Positions 41,101-49,805 of a stretch of 50,699 nucleotides of DNA are shown here, one piece after another. The notes below the pieces were generated by a model. It searched no databases, was not told the origin of the DNA, and worked only from the letters and a program-made list of their open reading frames with translations. Source of the DNA: Cyanobium gracile_A (GTDB lineage: Bacteria; Cyanobacteriota; Cyanobacteriia; PCC-6307; Cyanobiaceae); contig NZ_JAYGHY010000019.1 in the NCBI RefSeq assembly GCF_034931305.1, positions 1-50,699 of the forward strand, written 5' to 3'. The translations under genes were made by a program, and so were the position numbers. Position 1 is the first letter of the stretch, and every line of letters starts with the position of its first letter.

Positions 41101-43136
41101 GGATCGAAGACGAGTCGAATACACCCGAGGCGACCGAGTATATCTCATTCGACGGTATCGTCCTTACCGACACCTTCCAGCTTGCCGAAGCATCAGGTCA
41201 GACAGATTTAGAAGACGTCATGTTTCCAGTAAACAACAAGCGGGTAACTCGGCAGAAAAAGGCCCCCATCCGAGTCGTTATCGCAAATCCTCCCTATTCT
41301 GTTGGGCAAGGAAGCGCTAATGACGATAATCAGAATTTACGCTATCCTCACCTAGACAGCAGAATAGAGGAGACATACGCTAGGCGATCAAAAGCAACGC
41401 TCAAGAGGCACCTATACGACTCATATATTCGCGCCATTCGCTGGGCATCAGACCGAATCGGCGTACAAGGAATTATTGGTTTTGTAACTAACGGGTACTT
41501 TGTAGATGCAAACAATATGGATGGTCTTCGCAGCTGCTTAGTAGACGAGTTCACGTCGATCTACGTGTTTAATCTTCGAGGCAACCAACGCACCTCTGGA
41601 GAGGAGTCTCGGCGCGAAGGAGGTAAGATTTTTGGTTCGGGTTCAAGAACCCCTGTTGCTATCTCGATTCTAGTTCGCAATCCAGATAAAGGGCCTCCCG
41701 GAGAGATTTTCTACTATGACATAGGCGAGTATCTAAGCCGCACAGAAAAGCTCAGCATTGTGGCCAAGCTTGCAAGTCTGAATGGCCTCCATCGGGGGAA
41801 GCAATGGCACAAGATTCATCCGAACCCAGAAGCAGACTGGGTCAATCAACGTGATCCTGCCTTCGATTCATTCATACCTCTGTTTGAAGATGAGCAGCAA
41901 ACTTTCTTCGCAGCAAGAAGCCTGGGTGTTTCAACCAATCGCGACTCATGGGTCTGCGGATTTGGGAAAGCGCACCTCTCTAAAGTAATTCAAGGTTCCA
42001 TTGATGCTTACAATGAGGAACTAACCTCAATCACTAGTACCGATGAATCTGTTGAACCCTCCAAGAAGGATCCCACACGAATCGCCTGGTCAAGTACCCT
42101 GCTTAATAAGTTTGCTGCAAGAAGAGAAGCAGCATTTAACAGCAGTCATTTTCGATTAACAGCCTATCGCCCTTTCTCCAAATCACACCTCTATTTTGAT
42201 CGGTTTTTGGTGGATCGACCAGGCAAGCATAATCAGTTTTTTCCCTCTCAAAGCCATGCAAACATCGCGATCTGCGTGTCGGGCATAGGTAGCCGCTCAG
42301 CCTTCTCCACTACGATCGCCGATTTAATTCCCAACCTTTCATTCGCTGATGTCAGTTCCGGATCACAATGCTTTCCTCTATATCTATTTGAGAAGCCCGA
42401 GGCCGAGTTAGCCCAACTAGATTTCGACAATGCCTACATTGAAGGCGAGGTCATCTACGGATACCACCGCAAGTATGCGCTCACTGACGCCATACTTGCA
42501 GAATTCCGCAGTGCTTATGGTGATGATGTGAGCAAGGAGGACATCTTCTACTATGTATATGGCATACTTCATTCGCTTGAATATCGAGAGCGCTTTGCCG
42601 TAGATCTCAAGAAGATGCTGCCTCGCATCCCTCTGACAAACGATCGCGCTGACTACGAAGCCTTCACCAATTCAGGCCGAGATCTCGCACACTGGCACCT
42701 TTGCTACGAGACCATTGACCCGTGTCCCGATGCACAAGAGCAGAGTGACCAGCTATGCCTAGACCCGTGGGACCTATACAGGGTTAAGAAAATGACCTTC
42801 TCTCGCCCAAACGAAGCTCAGAAAGCTGAAGGGCTGAAGTGGGACAAGACCCGCATCATCTACAACAGCAAAGTCACTCTCACAGGCATCCCCTTGAATG
42901 CCTACGACTATGTCGTAAATGGAAAACCTGCGATCGAATGGGTCATGGATCGCTACCAGTACACCGTTGATAAAAAGAGTGGCATCACAAATGATCCAAA
43001 TGACTGGTGCCACGAACATGACAACCCCCGTTACATTATCGATCTCCTTAGGCGTGTTATCCGCGTCTCTCTTGAAACAAATAGGATCGTCGACAGCCTC
43101 CCCTCACTAAATGAAAGACCCCACAAGGCCCCTTGA
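38187..43136 (+). CDS. Type ISP restriction-modification enzyme (LlaGI-like single polypeptide)
   Basis: A 1649-residue enzyme that combines restriction, translocation and methylation. An Mrr-like nuclease comes first: GDIGIDIVAEE with D59/D63, and IQCKFY with Q78/K80. A superfamily 2 helicase follows: ACGTGKT at 192-198, DEAH at 332-335, MTATPR, and QSVGRVMRK as motif VI. Then a helical coupler and a gamma-class N6-adenine methyltransferase with DPFTGTGTF at 909-917 and NPPY at 1034-1037. The last ~500 residues should be the target-recognition domain. The start at MSILTILAEF fits LlaGI-type N-termini (KFERL, FSNVWLWNEW). Composition is clearly lower in GC than the core genes, so it was probably acquired. 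Confidence 0.94.
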   Translation: MSILTILAEFREAALNNRDLGDKFERLIRRYLELDPQYAERFSNVWLWNEWPHKGEVGDIGIDIVAEEEATGDIVGIQCKFYLPDHHLAKADIDSFLSALGKKQFASGIIVSTTDKWGSNVEHTIKDQSKPIQKLRFQDLDASPVDWSSFSLNSINKLRLLKKRNPRPHQQAAIADVEAGFTENVRGKLIMACGTGKTYTSLAITEAIAKGGNVLFLVPSLALLAQTLREWTAYSMKPIHAIAVCSDANIGRRKHRDDENTEIDITDLAFPATTNTKALIRQWDAIQRKIKKRKQSKENRGTAVVFSTYHSIASVHEAQKAGLPVFDLVICDEAHRTTGVTLSEQDESHFVRIHNNDYIRADKRLYMTATPRVYGDETKSKADDAEATLCSMDDEALYGPEFHRLGFGEAVERNLLTDYKVLVLAVDEGYAAKAFQALITDADNSLKLDDAVRITGCWNGLAKKLDHTTADEAELYGDLAPMRTAVAFSRSIADSKAFCTYFEELVKIYKADNPEEDNLLEVQADHVDGGMNAISRAHKLDWLKEPGPALRCRILSNARCLSEGVDVPSLDAVIFLNPRNSVVDVVQSVGRVMRKATDKQYGYIILPIGIPAGVTPEEALRDNKKYAIIWQVLQALRSHDDRFNATINQIELNKKPPKQIGIIGIGEADVSGEAKDSNLDADVADKKSMGAEQTAFDFFHQLQEWKDALYARIVKKCGERRYWHKWAEDVAKIAQRHTDRIQLLLKEGDPSHVRAFEQFLSGLHTNINPAITRGEAVEMLSQHLITKPVFDALFADYAFSDHNPVSQAMQLMLDVLSDQALEKEIASLEKFYASVRTRVAGIDNAEGKQKVILELYDKFFSTAFKKLAERLGIVYTPVEVVDFIIQSIEDVLQDEFQTSLSAKDVHIIDPFTGTGTFITRLLQSGIIKPEDLYRKYTHELHANEIVLLAYYIAAINIEETYHALQQEDAEGRIEDESNTPEATEYISFDGIVLTDTFQLAEASGQTDLEDVMFPVNNKRVTRQKKAPIRVVIANPPYSVGQGSANDDNQNLRYPHLDSRIEETYARRSKATLKRHLYDSYIRAIRWASDRIGVQGIIGFVTNGYFVDANNMDGLRSCLVDEFTSIYVFNLRGNQRTSGEESRREGGKIFGSGSRTPVAISILVRNPDKGPPGEIFYYDIGEYLSRTEKLSIVAKLASLNGLHRGKQWHKIHPNPEADWVNQRDPAFDSFIPLFEDEQQTFFAARSLGVSTNRDSWVCGFGKAHLSKVIQGSIDAYNEELTSITSTDESVEPSKKDPTRIAWSSTLLNKFAARREAAFNSSHFRLTAYRPFSKSHLYFDRFLVDRPGKHNQFFPSQSHANIAICVSGIGSRSAFSTTIADLIPNLSFADVSSGSQCFPLYLFEKPEAELAQLDFDNAYIEGEVIYGYHRKYALTDAILAEFRSAYGDDVSKEDIFYYVYGILHSLEYRERFAVDLKKMLPRIPLTNDRADYEAFTNSGRDLAHWHLCYETIDPCPDAQEQSDQLCLDPWDLYRVKKMTFSRPNEAQKAEGLKWDKTRIIYNSKVTLTGIPLNAYDYVVNGKPAIEWVMDRYQYTVDKKSGITNDPNDWCHEHDNPRYIIDLLRRVIRVSLETNRIVDSLPSLNERPHKAP

Positions 43137-43446
43137 ATTGTGAGCCTTAGAGGCGCTTGGCTCTGCATTCTCAAGAGATTAGCGAGCCCCTAGTAACTAT
43201 GATGGTGCCACATATGCTAAGAGATGCCATCTACCTAGCGATTGTTCATTATCGGCAGATCGCCAGGATTAAAGCAAAATCTTTTTCGTTTATATGAGTC
43301 TCTGAACGGGTAGCCTCATCTACGATCTTCAGCATGATCACGGACACCCTTAGGATCTCTGCCTAGGTTCCTTGGAAAGAGGCTGGCTGCGAGATAGCAA
43401 TCATTGAAGTCATGCTATATGCTTTAGTCACCAACAGATTCTTTCC
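43137..43446. other. 310-base gap upstream of the anticodon nuclease gene
   Basis: No gene is seen. Bases 43279-43294 (ATCTTTTTCGTTTATA) are repeated exactly at 45229-45244 inside the nuclease gene, where they encode IFFVY. The 15 or so bases before it also partly match. The gap may contain the rloC promoter, but no clear elements or ribosome-binding site were found before 43447. Confidence 0.5.
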
Positions 43447-45891
43447 ATGGCTGGCGAGATCCGGAAGATTGATTTGATTCGGGGAATGGCAGTGTTTCGT
43501 GACTTTCATTGGGCTTCTTCCGTAAGGGATGGAGGGAATAATATCGCTGAGTTCAAGAGGATCAACATCCTTTACGGCAGAAACTATTCAGGCAAGACAA
43601 CTTTGTCTAGAATCTTTAGAGCGCTTGAAACCGATTCAATTTCAGAAAAATATGGCTCACCTGAGTTTCAGGTAACCTTTGAAGGTGGCAGCACCGTGAC
43701 TGAAGACTCTTTAGGTAGTCACGGCCAAGTAATTCGGGTTTTCAATGAAGATTTCATAAAAGAAAATCTCCGCTTCATTGTTGATGATGAGCACACAATC
43801 AATTCGTTTGCCATCTTGGGAGAAGACAACACAAGGCTTGAGGATGAGATCACCATGCTTGAAGCCGAGCTTGGGTCAGAAGAGGATATGTCTGGCCTCC
43901 TTGGGGGACTTCAGGGTGCTGAGCAAAAGCTTGCTACAGCCCGAAAGGCTCATGACGATAAAGTATCAGAGTTGGAAGAAAAGCTACGTGACAAGTCTAA
44001 TAAGCCGGGATCCGGAATCAAGCACAATAGATTGTTTGGTGTAGCCATATATAATGTACCTAAACTAAAAGAAGATATCTCTTCAGTCTCGAGAGACTCC
44101 TATTCACCACTTACTGATGATCAAATAGGCGAATTCCATAACATCCTAAGGGAAGATCCCAAACCAGAAATTCCTGAGTTATCTCCATTCAATCTTCAAT
44201 ACTCGACGATAGCGATAAAGGCTCATGAGTTAGTAACTAAGAAAATTCAAGCTTCTGCCCCAATTCAAGAGCTTCTCAACGATGCGGCATTAGCGGCATG
44301 GGTAAGAGCTGGGCGAGGCCATCACGAAGGAGAAAGGGATGTATGCGCTTTTTGTGGGAATAGCCTCCCTTCAGATTTATGGGACAAACTAGATAATCAT
44401 TTTAATCAGGAATCTGAAGTGCTTCGAGGAGACATTGATAGCCTTCTTAAATCAATTGAGCATGAGCGTGCTCAATTTCCCGACAAGTTTAGAATCAAGA
44501 TCTCAGACTTTTATTCAAAGTTCAGCACAGAGTTAGATTCTGTCGCAAACCAGTATTCAACTCAATCTGCCATTTATCTGAATGGCCTTGATGCCATAGA
44601 ACAGAAACTCAATGATCGAAAGATAGATATCTTTAATTCACTCGAGTTCGAAGCCCCTCCATCCGCAGTTGATGAGTTAAATGCTGCTAGAGCTATACTT
44701 GAAGGAATACGAGTCAAATCAAACCAGCTCACTGCTTCGCTGAGCGCAATCCAATCGGAGGCTCGCGCTGATCTGCGCCTCAATGAAGTTTATACATTCA
44801 AAAGTGCTATAAAGTACGAGAATGAATGTAAAGCCATTGATTCGTTATTTGTGATTGTAGGCGAGGCAGAGGCAACTAGGAATTCTGCAAGGATAACAGT
44901 TAATTCGAAGCGTGCAAAGATCGTCGAACTGAAGGCTCAACTTAAAGATGAGAGCAAAGGCGCTGAACGAGTGAATGACTATCTAAACAATTTCTTCGGA
45001 CACCAGTTTCTTTCACTCAAAGCTGTTGAAACAACCCCAGGAGATTCCTCAACGGGATACCGATTTGAAGTGACTCGCGACGATAAGAAAGCTTTCCACC
45101 TTAGTGAAGGAGAATGCAGTCTGATTGCATTTTGCTACTTCATTGCAAAGCTTGAGGATATCGATACTAAGGGAAACCAGCCGATTATCTGGATTGATGA
45201 TCCTATTTCCAGCCTCGATTCAAACCATATCTTTTTCGTTTATAGTCTCATCAATGCAAAGATCGTCACGCCTGAGCTAATCGCTAATGATGGCGAGACG
45301 ACAGAGCGGGAGCGCTTCAAGCAGCTATTCATGTCAACTCACAATCTAGATTTCTTGAAATATCTGAAGCGACTTCCCGGAGCATCAAATAAATCAAAGT
45401 CTCAATACTTCATAATTGCACGGACTGAAAAGGCCAGTATCATATCTCTGATGCCACGTTACCTCAAAGACTACGTCACGGAGTTCAACTTCTTGTTTCA
45501 CCAGATTTTCAAGTGCGCCAATGCGCAAGTTTTGTCCGAAGATGATTATGGCTGTTACTATAACTTCGGAAATAATGCGAGAAAGTTTCTTGAAGCATTC
45601 TTATATTATAAATTCCCGAATGCTGTAGAGGAGAAAGACACTAAGCTTGCTCGATTTTTTGGAGACGACGCACTAGCCACATCACTTACAGAAAGAATTA
45701 ACAATGAGTACTCGCACTTGGCTGGCATGTTTGAGCGAAGCATCCAGCCGATAGACGTACCTGAAATGAGATCGGTTGCAAGATTGATCCTTCGGAAGAT
45801 TCAAGAGAAGGATCAAGATCAATATGCAGCCTTGCTACAAAGCATTGGAGAAAGCTATGAACTGCACGGCGGCACACCCGAACAGCTGTAG
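43447..45891 (+). CDS. RloC/PrrC-like anticodon nuclease with zinc hook (AAA_13 family)
   Basis: An 814-residue ABC-type ATPase fused to a probable tRNA anticodon nuclease. Walker A GRNYSGKT is at 44-51, the signature LSEGE at 552-556, Walker B IIWIDD at 580-585 and the H-loop STHN at 630-633. The middle third is coiled coil and holds VCAFCG with a C-x2-C at 300-303, the zinc hook of RloC. After the ATPase, ARKFLE gives R712 and E716, and YSH gives H757, an order matching the R-x3-E...H triad of PrrC/RloC nucleases. It should cut tRNA when restriction fails or DNA is damaged. It follows the type ISP gene and is low in GC. Nuclease function is inferred. Confidence 0.85.
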   Translation: MAGEIRKIDLIRGMAVFRDFHWASSVRDGGNNIAEFKRINILYGRNYSGKTTLSRIFRALETDSISEKYGSPEFQVTFEGGSTVTEDSLGSHGQVIRVFNEDFIKENLRFIVDDEHTINSFAILGEDNTRLEDEITMLEAELGSEEDMSGLLGGLQGAEQKLATARKAHDDKVSELEEKLRDKSNKPGSGIKHNRLFGVAIYNVPKLKEDISSVSRDSYSPLTDDQIGEFHNILREDPKPEIPELSPFNLQYSTIAIKAHELVTKKIQASAPIQELLNDAALAAWVRAGRGHHEGERDVCAFCGNSLPSDLWDKLDNHFNQESEVLRGDIDSLLKSIEHERAQFPDKFRIKISDFYSKFSTELDSVANQYSTQSAIYLNGLDAIEQKLNDRKIDIFNSLEFEAPPSAVDELNAARAILEGIRVKSNQLTASLSAIQSEARADLRLNEVYTFKSAIKYENECKAIDSLFVIVGEAEATRNSARITVNSKRAKIVELKAQLKDESKGAERVNDYLNNFFGHQFLSLKAVETTPGDSSTGYRFEVTRDDKKAFHLSEGECSLIAFCYFIAKLEDIDTKGNQPIIWIDDPISSLDSNHIFFVYSLINAKIVTPELIANDGETTERERFKQLFMSTHNLDFLKYLKRLPGASNKSKSQYFIIARTEKASIISLMPRYLKDYVTEFNFLFHQIFKCANAQVLSEDDYGCYYNFGNNARKFLEAFLYYKFPNAVEEKDTKLARFFGDDALATSLTERINNEYSHLAGMFERSIQPIDVPEMRSVARLILRKIQEKDQDQYAALLQSIGESYELHGGTPEQL

Positions 45892-46511
45892 GTGCTGGTG
45901 GCCTTAGAAACTGATAATCTCGAAACAATTTTTCTGCATATTGCCTACATCGCTGGCTTTCAACTGCGATTTCACAGTGATTAGCGGATAGCCTTTGCTC
46001 TCTAATCCTTTACACGATGTTCCTTTTTCATGTTTTTCTATTGAGCCATTCTATCCTAATGATACCTGCATGACTTCGCACATAAAGTGGAGTATGAGAG
46101 AAGGTCTTATCTGAATTCAGCCTTGATAGAGTTTACGTCTAGAAGAGGCTTGCCTTTCAGTTCTTGCTTTAACTTCTTATCATTAGGTGCTTAATGGAGC
46201 CTCGAATGATTGGCAATAATGCCCTCCCGAGGAGGAGCAATCCAGGCGATGCAATGAGACTCTTTCTATATTGTCTGATAGGGCTAGGATCTTTCGAGAT
46301 CCCCTGAATTCCATACCATGTCTGTGATGGAATTCCTTCTGTGCTTTGGTTGAGCCATTTCGGATTAATAAGTCACAGAAAATGATTTTACCGCTTTTAC
46401 ATCAGCTTCTCATCGCTTCAGGTTTAGCACAGCTTTTCAGAATAAGTAAAGCAATTTGAGCAAGCAAGATGGTCTGTTCATAAGGGTATTATTCACATCA
46501 GATCATATTTC
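45892..46511. other. Non-coding low-GC tail of the defence island
   Basis: About 620 bases without a supported gene. Two adjacent hairpins lie at 46287-46302 and 46306-46335. The GC-rich core resumes at about 46510. No integrase, tRNA or clear direct repeats mark this edge. Confidence 0.5.
46287..46335. other. Pair of adjacent perfect hairpins
   Basis: GGATCT-TTCG-AGATCC (46287-46302) is a 6-bp stem with a UUCG-type loop. Three bases later GAATTCCAT (46306-46314) and ATGGAATTC (46327-46335) form a 9-bp stem with a 12-base loop. No U-tract follows, so this is not a standard terminator. It could be part of an RNA. Confidence 0.5.
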
Positions 46512-46877
46512 TCACCGATCCAACTCCAACCACTTCCGCGCCTCCACCGCCGCCTTCTCCTGCCCCTGCCGGTGCCCGAAGGCAAACGCCGCCACACAGA
46601 TCAACGTGATCGCCGCCGGCACCGTGCCCGACGGCAGCCGGTTGCGGTTGGCCAGGTCGTCCGGCAGGCCCCCCAGCGTCAGCACCAGGAAGCCCACCGC
46701 CCCCAGGGCCGTCAGGCCATAGAGAAACGGTGTGATCGTGCGGCGCGTCAGGGCGTGCAGCAGCAGCACCGCCGGCCCCACCCAGGGCAGGCTCGAGCCC
46801 AGGGCCCATAGCCAGCGTTCGCCCGATCCATCGGTGAGCCGCCGGCGGCAGGCCAGTTCCCGCTGCAACCGGCTCAT
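46512..46877 (-). CDS. Small membrane protein, unknown function
   Basis: A 121-residue protein with about three hydrophobic segments (SLPWVGPAVLLLHAL, FLYGLTALGAVGFLVLTLGG, AAITLICVAAFAFG) and a basic N-terminus. The ATG overlaps the hisIE stop (ATGA), so it is the second gene of that transcript. No named family is recognised. Confidence 0.65.
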   Translation of the reverse strand: MSRLQRELACRRRLTDGSGERWLWALGSSLPWVGPAVLLLHALTRRTITPFLYGLTALGAVGFLVLTLGGLPDDLANRNRLPSGTVPAAITLICVAAFAFGHRQGQEKAAVEARKWLELDR

Positions 46878-47602
46878 TCGCGCCGTGGCGCGCCGCGCCG
46901 CTCGGCCAGCACTTCCTGCACCCGGCGCCAGTCGACGCCGTGGTGGGCCAGGGCCACCTGCAGATGAAAAATCAGATCGGCCGCCTCACCGGCGATCGCG
47001 TCCGGGTCGTCGTCCTTACAGGCCATCACGAATTCGGCGCTCTCCTCGCCGATTTTCTTGAGGATGCGGTTGTCGCCCCCCTCCAGCAATTTGTTCGTGT
47101 AGCTGCCGGGCTCCGGGCGCTCGCGGCGCCCGTTGATCACCCGCGCCAGCTCGGTGCACACATCCGCCGGCGGCGGCAGGGCGTCCGGGCCGCCCGCGGT
47201 GGCCTCCGCACCTTCCTCGTAGAAGCAGCTGCGGGCGCCGGTGTGGCAGGCCACCGCGCCGGTCTGCTCGATCGTCAGCAGCAGCACATCGGCATCGCAG
47301 TCGTAGCGGAGCCCCCTCACGTGTTGGAAATGGCCGCTGCTGGCCCCCTTGTGCCACAGCTCCTGCCGCGAGCGGCTCCAGTAGTGCACCTCGCCCGTGG
47401 CCAGCGTGTGCTCGATCGCCTCCCGGTTCATCCAGGCCACCATCAGCACCGCCCCATCCAGCCAGTCCTGGGCAATCGCCGGGATCAGCCCCGCCCCATC
47501 GAAGCGCAACGTGGCGATCAGCTCCGGGCCGGGCAGCGCCGCCCCCCCACCGGGGCTGGGCGGATGACAGGATCCAGGGGAAGCGGCGGAGGGAGCCCCC
47601 AC
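46874..47602 (-). CDS. hisIE: HisIE, phosphoribosyl-AMP cyclohydrolase / phosphoribosyl-ATP pyrophosphatase
   Basis: A bifunctional enzyme for steps 2 and 3 of histidine synthesis, ~242 residues. The HisI part has VLMVAWMNREA, VHYWSRSRQELWHKG, and C-x-A-D-like DCDADVLLLT with CHTG for zinc. The HisE part has YTNKLLEGGDNRILKKIGEE and EAADLIFHLQVALAHHG. The GTG at 47602 is the most plausible start, but the first ~30 residues are low-complexity, so the exact start is uncertain. It overlaps the downstream membrane gene by 4 bases. Confidence 0.92.
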   Translation of the reverse strand: MGAPSAASPGSCHPPSPGGGAALPGPELIATLRFDGAGLIPAIAQDWLDGAVLMVAWMNREAIEHTLATGEVHYWSRSRQELWHKGASSGHFQHVRGLRYDCDADVLLLTIEQTGAVACHTGARSCFYEEGAEATAGGPDALPPPADVCTELARVINGRRERPEPGSYTNKLLEGGDNRILKKIGEESAEFVMACKDDDPDAIAGEAADLIFHLQVALAHHGVDWRRVQEVLAERRGAPRRE

Positions 47603-47635
47603 GGGACGCGACGTCAGCTGCAGTGATCCTCCCCC

Positions 47636-48136
47636 ATGCCCATCCCCGCCGCCCACACCTGCAGCAAGAGCTACGGCGGCTTCCCCTGCTGCCACCGCCA
47701 GTGGCGCCACCCGGGCCACTGTCGTTTCGTGCACGGCTACAGCCGCAGCTTCACCTTCTGGTTCGCCGCCCACCACCTCGACGTCCACGGCTTCGTGGTC
47801 GACTTCTCCAGCCTCCAGCCCCTGCGCGAGCGGCTGGAAGAGCAGTTCGACCACACCTTCCTGGTCAACCACGACGACCCCCTCCTCGCCCAGTGGCAGG
47901 CCCTGCATGACCAGGGCGCCCTCGACCTGCGCGTGATGGCCAACGTGGGCATGGAGGCCAGCGCCGAACTGGTGTGGGGCTGGGCCAACGCGTTGCTGCA
48001 CCAGCGGGATGGGGGCCGCAGCTGCTGCTGGCGCGTCGAGGCCCGCGAGAACGAGGCCAATGCCGCCCGCTTCACCGCCGTGCCCGCCTGGTTCGACGCT
48101 GCCGCCACGCCTCAGGAGCCCTGGCCGGCGCCGTGA
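47636..48136 (+). CDS. QueD-like 6-carboxytetrahydropterin synthase family protein
   Basis: A 166-residue protein of the PTPS/QueD fold. CRFVHGYSRSFTFWFAA contains a zinc-binding His pattern, GFVVDFSSL the conserved DF turn, and FDHTFLVNHDDPL the late His/Asp motif. The N-terminal part is richer in Cys and Trp (CCHRQWRHPGH) than standard QueD, so it may be a divergent subfamily. It is divergent from hisIE (33 bases apart) and heads a chain of overlapping genes, sharing GTGA with the permease gene. Confidence 0.8.
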   Translation: MPIPAAHTCSKSYGGFPCCHRQWRHPGHCRFVHGYSRSFTFWFAAHHLDVHGFVVDFSSLQPLRERLEEQFDHTFLVNHDDPLLAQWQALHDQGALDLRVMANVGMEASAELVWGWANALLHQRDGGRSCCWRVEARENEANAARFTAVPAWFDAAATPQEPWPAP

Positions 48137-49101
48137 TCCTCACCCGTCTGGCCACCGCCTGGGCCCTGTTCCAGGGGCTGCTGATCGAGGCGCTGCCCTT
48201 CCTGCTGATCGGCGTGCTGATCTCCGCCGGCGCCCGCTGGTTCGCCCCCGGCGGCCGCTGGCTGCGGCGGCTGCCGTCCCATCCCCTGCTGGGTCCGCTC
48301 ACCGGCGCCGCCCTCGGTTTCGCCCTGCCCGCCTGCGAATGCGGCAACGTGCCGGTGGCCCGCCGCATGCTCAGCGGTGGCGCGCCCCTCGGCGCCGGCC
48401 TGGGCTTCCTGTTCGCCGCCCCCGTGCTCAACCCGATCGTGATCGCCAGCACCTGGGCCGCCTTCCCCGACCAGCCCTGGCTGCTGCTGGCCCGCCCCTT
48501 CGGCGCCGTGCTGGTGGCCGTGGCCCTGGCCCTGCTGCTGGGCCTGGTGCCCGAGCCGCTGCTGCTGCAGGCCGACCTACTGGCCGAACGGCGCCTGCAC
48601 CAGCCCCTGGCGGCGGTGGGGCTGCTGGAGCGCTCCAGCGGCCTGGTGGGGGCGCCGCCAGCATCGGCCCTCAGCGCTGAGGCCGCCCCGCCCCGGCCGC
48701 CCCTGGCGGAGCTGATGAAGCATGCCAGCCAGGAATTCCTGCAGCTGGCCCTTTTGCTTGTGATGGGCTGCGTCATCGCCGCTCTGGTGCAATCCTTCGT
48801 GCCCCGCAGCTGGCTGCTGGCGGTGGGCGGCGCCCCCACCCTCTCGATCCTGGCCCTGATGCTGCTGGCCCTGGTGGTGTCGGTGTGCTCGAGCGTGGAT
48901 GCGTTCCTGGCCCTCAGCTTCGCCGCCCAGGTCACCCCCGGGGCCCTGCTCGCCTTCCTGCTCCTGGGACCGGTGATCGACCTCAAGCTGGTGAGCCTGC
49001 TCGGGCTGCTGTTCCGACCCCGCGGCCTGGTGCTCACCACCGCCGGGGCCGCCCTGATGGTGCTGCTGATCGGCCAGTGGGTGAACCTGTGGCGCCTGTG
49101 A
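48133..49101 (+). CDS. YcgR/YraQ-type permease (ArsP_1 family)
   Basis: A 322-residue membrane protein with about eight helices. PACECGNVPVARRMLSGGAP is the conserved motif of this permease family, repeated in the second half by VVSVCSSVDAFLALSF. The two halves are joined by a cytoplasmic loop (~165-200). Relatives include Bacillus YcgR, a Zur-regulated protein, suggesting a metal link. The GTG at 48133 overlaps the stop of the QueD-like gene; its own stop overlaps the next start. Confidence 0.87.
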   Translation: MILTRLATAWALFQGLLIEALPFLLIGVLISAGARWFAPGGRWLRRLPSHPLLGPLTGAALGFALPACECGNVPVARRMLSGGAPLGAGLGFLFAAPVLNPIVIASTWAAFPDQPWLLLARPFGAVLVAVALALLLGLVPEPLLLQADLLAERRLHQPLAAVGLLERSSGLVGAPPASALSAEAAPPRPPLAELMKHASQEFLQLALLLVMGCVIAALVQSFVPRSWLLAVGGAPTLSILALMLLALVVSVCSSVDAFLALSFAAQVTPGALLAFLLLGPVIDLKLVSLLGLLFRPRGLVLTTAGAALMVLLIGQWVNLWRL

Positions 49102-49805
49102 CTCCCCTCCTGCTTCAACGGGCCGCCCTCTGGCGCGCCGCCAGCCTCGGCCTCTGGGCCCTGGTGCTGCTGGTCAGCAGCGTCGACGGCCGCCTCGATC
49201 TCCTCCTGCGGGCCGTCTTCCACCCCCTGGTGGCCCTGGCCGGCCTGCTGCTGCTGGCCGTGGCCCTGCTGCAGCTGCGCCTGGCCTTCGGGCCCGGCCG
49301 GCAGGAGCGGGGCGACCGGCGCCAGGCCCGCACCCTGCTGCTCACCGCCGCCATTGCCCTGCTGGTGCTGCTGCTGCCACCGGCCCCCTCCTTCGCTGAT
49401 CTGGCCGGCCAGCGCCCCCGCGACGAGACCGCCGAAAGCGAGCTCAGCTTCGTGCTGCCGCCGGCCCAGCGCAGCCTCACCGACTGGGTGCGGCTGCTGC
49501 GCAGCCAGCCCGATCCCAAGCTGTTCGCCGGCGATCCGGTGCGCATCAGCGGCTTCGTGCTGCCGATGGAAGGGGAACCTCCCCAGCTGGCCCGGCTGCT
49601 GGTGCGCTGCTGCCTCGCCGACGCCTCCCCGGTGGGGCTGCCCGTCCACTGGCCGGCGGGAGCGGCCCCCTTCGCCGCCGACCAGTGGCTGGCCATCGAC
49701 GGGGTGATGGGCCTCAAGCCCGCCCCCGGCGGCGGCGAACGGCTGGAGGTGGTCCCCAGCCGCATCCGGCCGATCCCCCGGCCGGCCCGGCCCCTGGAAC
49801 CATGA
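49098..49805 (+). CDS. TIGR03943-family (YcgQ-like) permease partner
   Basis: A 235-residue protein. Three hydrophobic segments in residues 8-95 precede a soluble domain with KLFAGDPVRISGFVLP, LLVRCCLADASPVGLPV and WLAIDGVMG, the DUF1980/TIGR03943 pattern including the double Cys. Members pair with YcgR-type permeases, as in Bacillus. It starts at GTG 49098, sharing GTGA with the permease stop, so the pair is coupled. Confidence 0.87.
   Translation: MTPLLLQRAALWRAASLGLWALVLLVSSVDGRLDLLLRAVFHPLVALAGLLLLAVALLQLRLAFGPGRQERGDRRQARTLLLTAAIALLVLLLPPAPSFADLAGQRPRDETAESELSFVLPPAQRSLTDWVRLLRSQPDPKLFAGDPVRISGFVLPMEGEPPQLARLLVRCCLADASPVGLPVHWPAGAAPFAADQWLAIDGVMGLKPAPGGGERLEVVPSRIRPIPRPARPLEP

Noticed and set aside
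37490..46505. CATCAGATCA at 37490-37499 and 46496-46505 as possible attachment-site repeats of the island
   Set aside because: Only 10 bases, a related sequence also occurs near 33340, and there is no integrase or tRNA at either copy; chance is likely.
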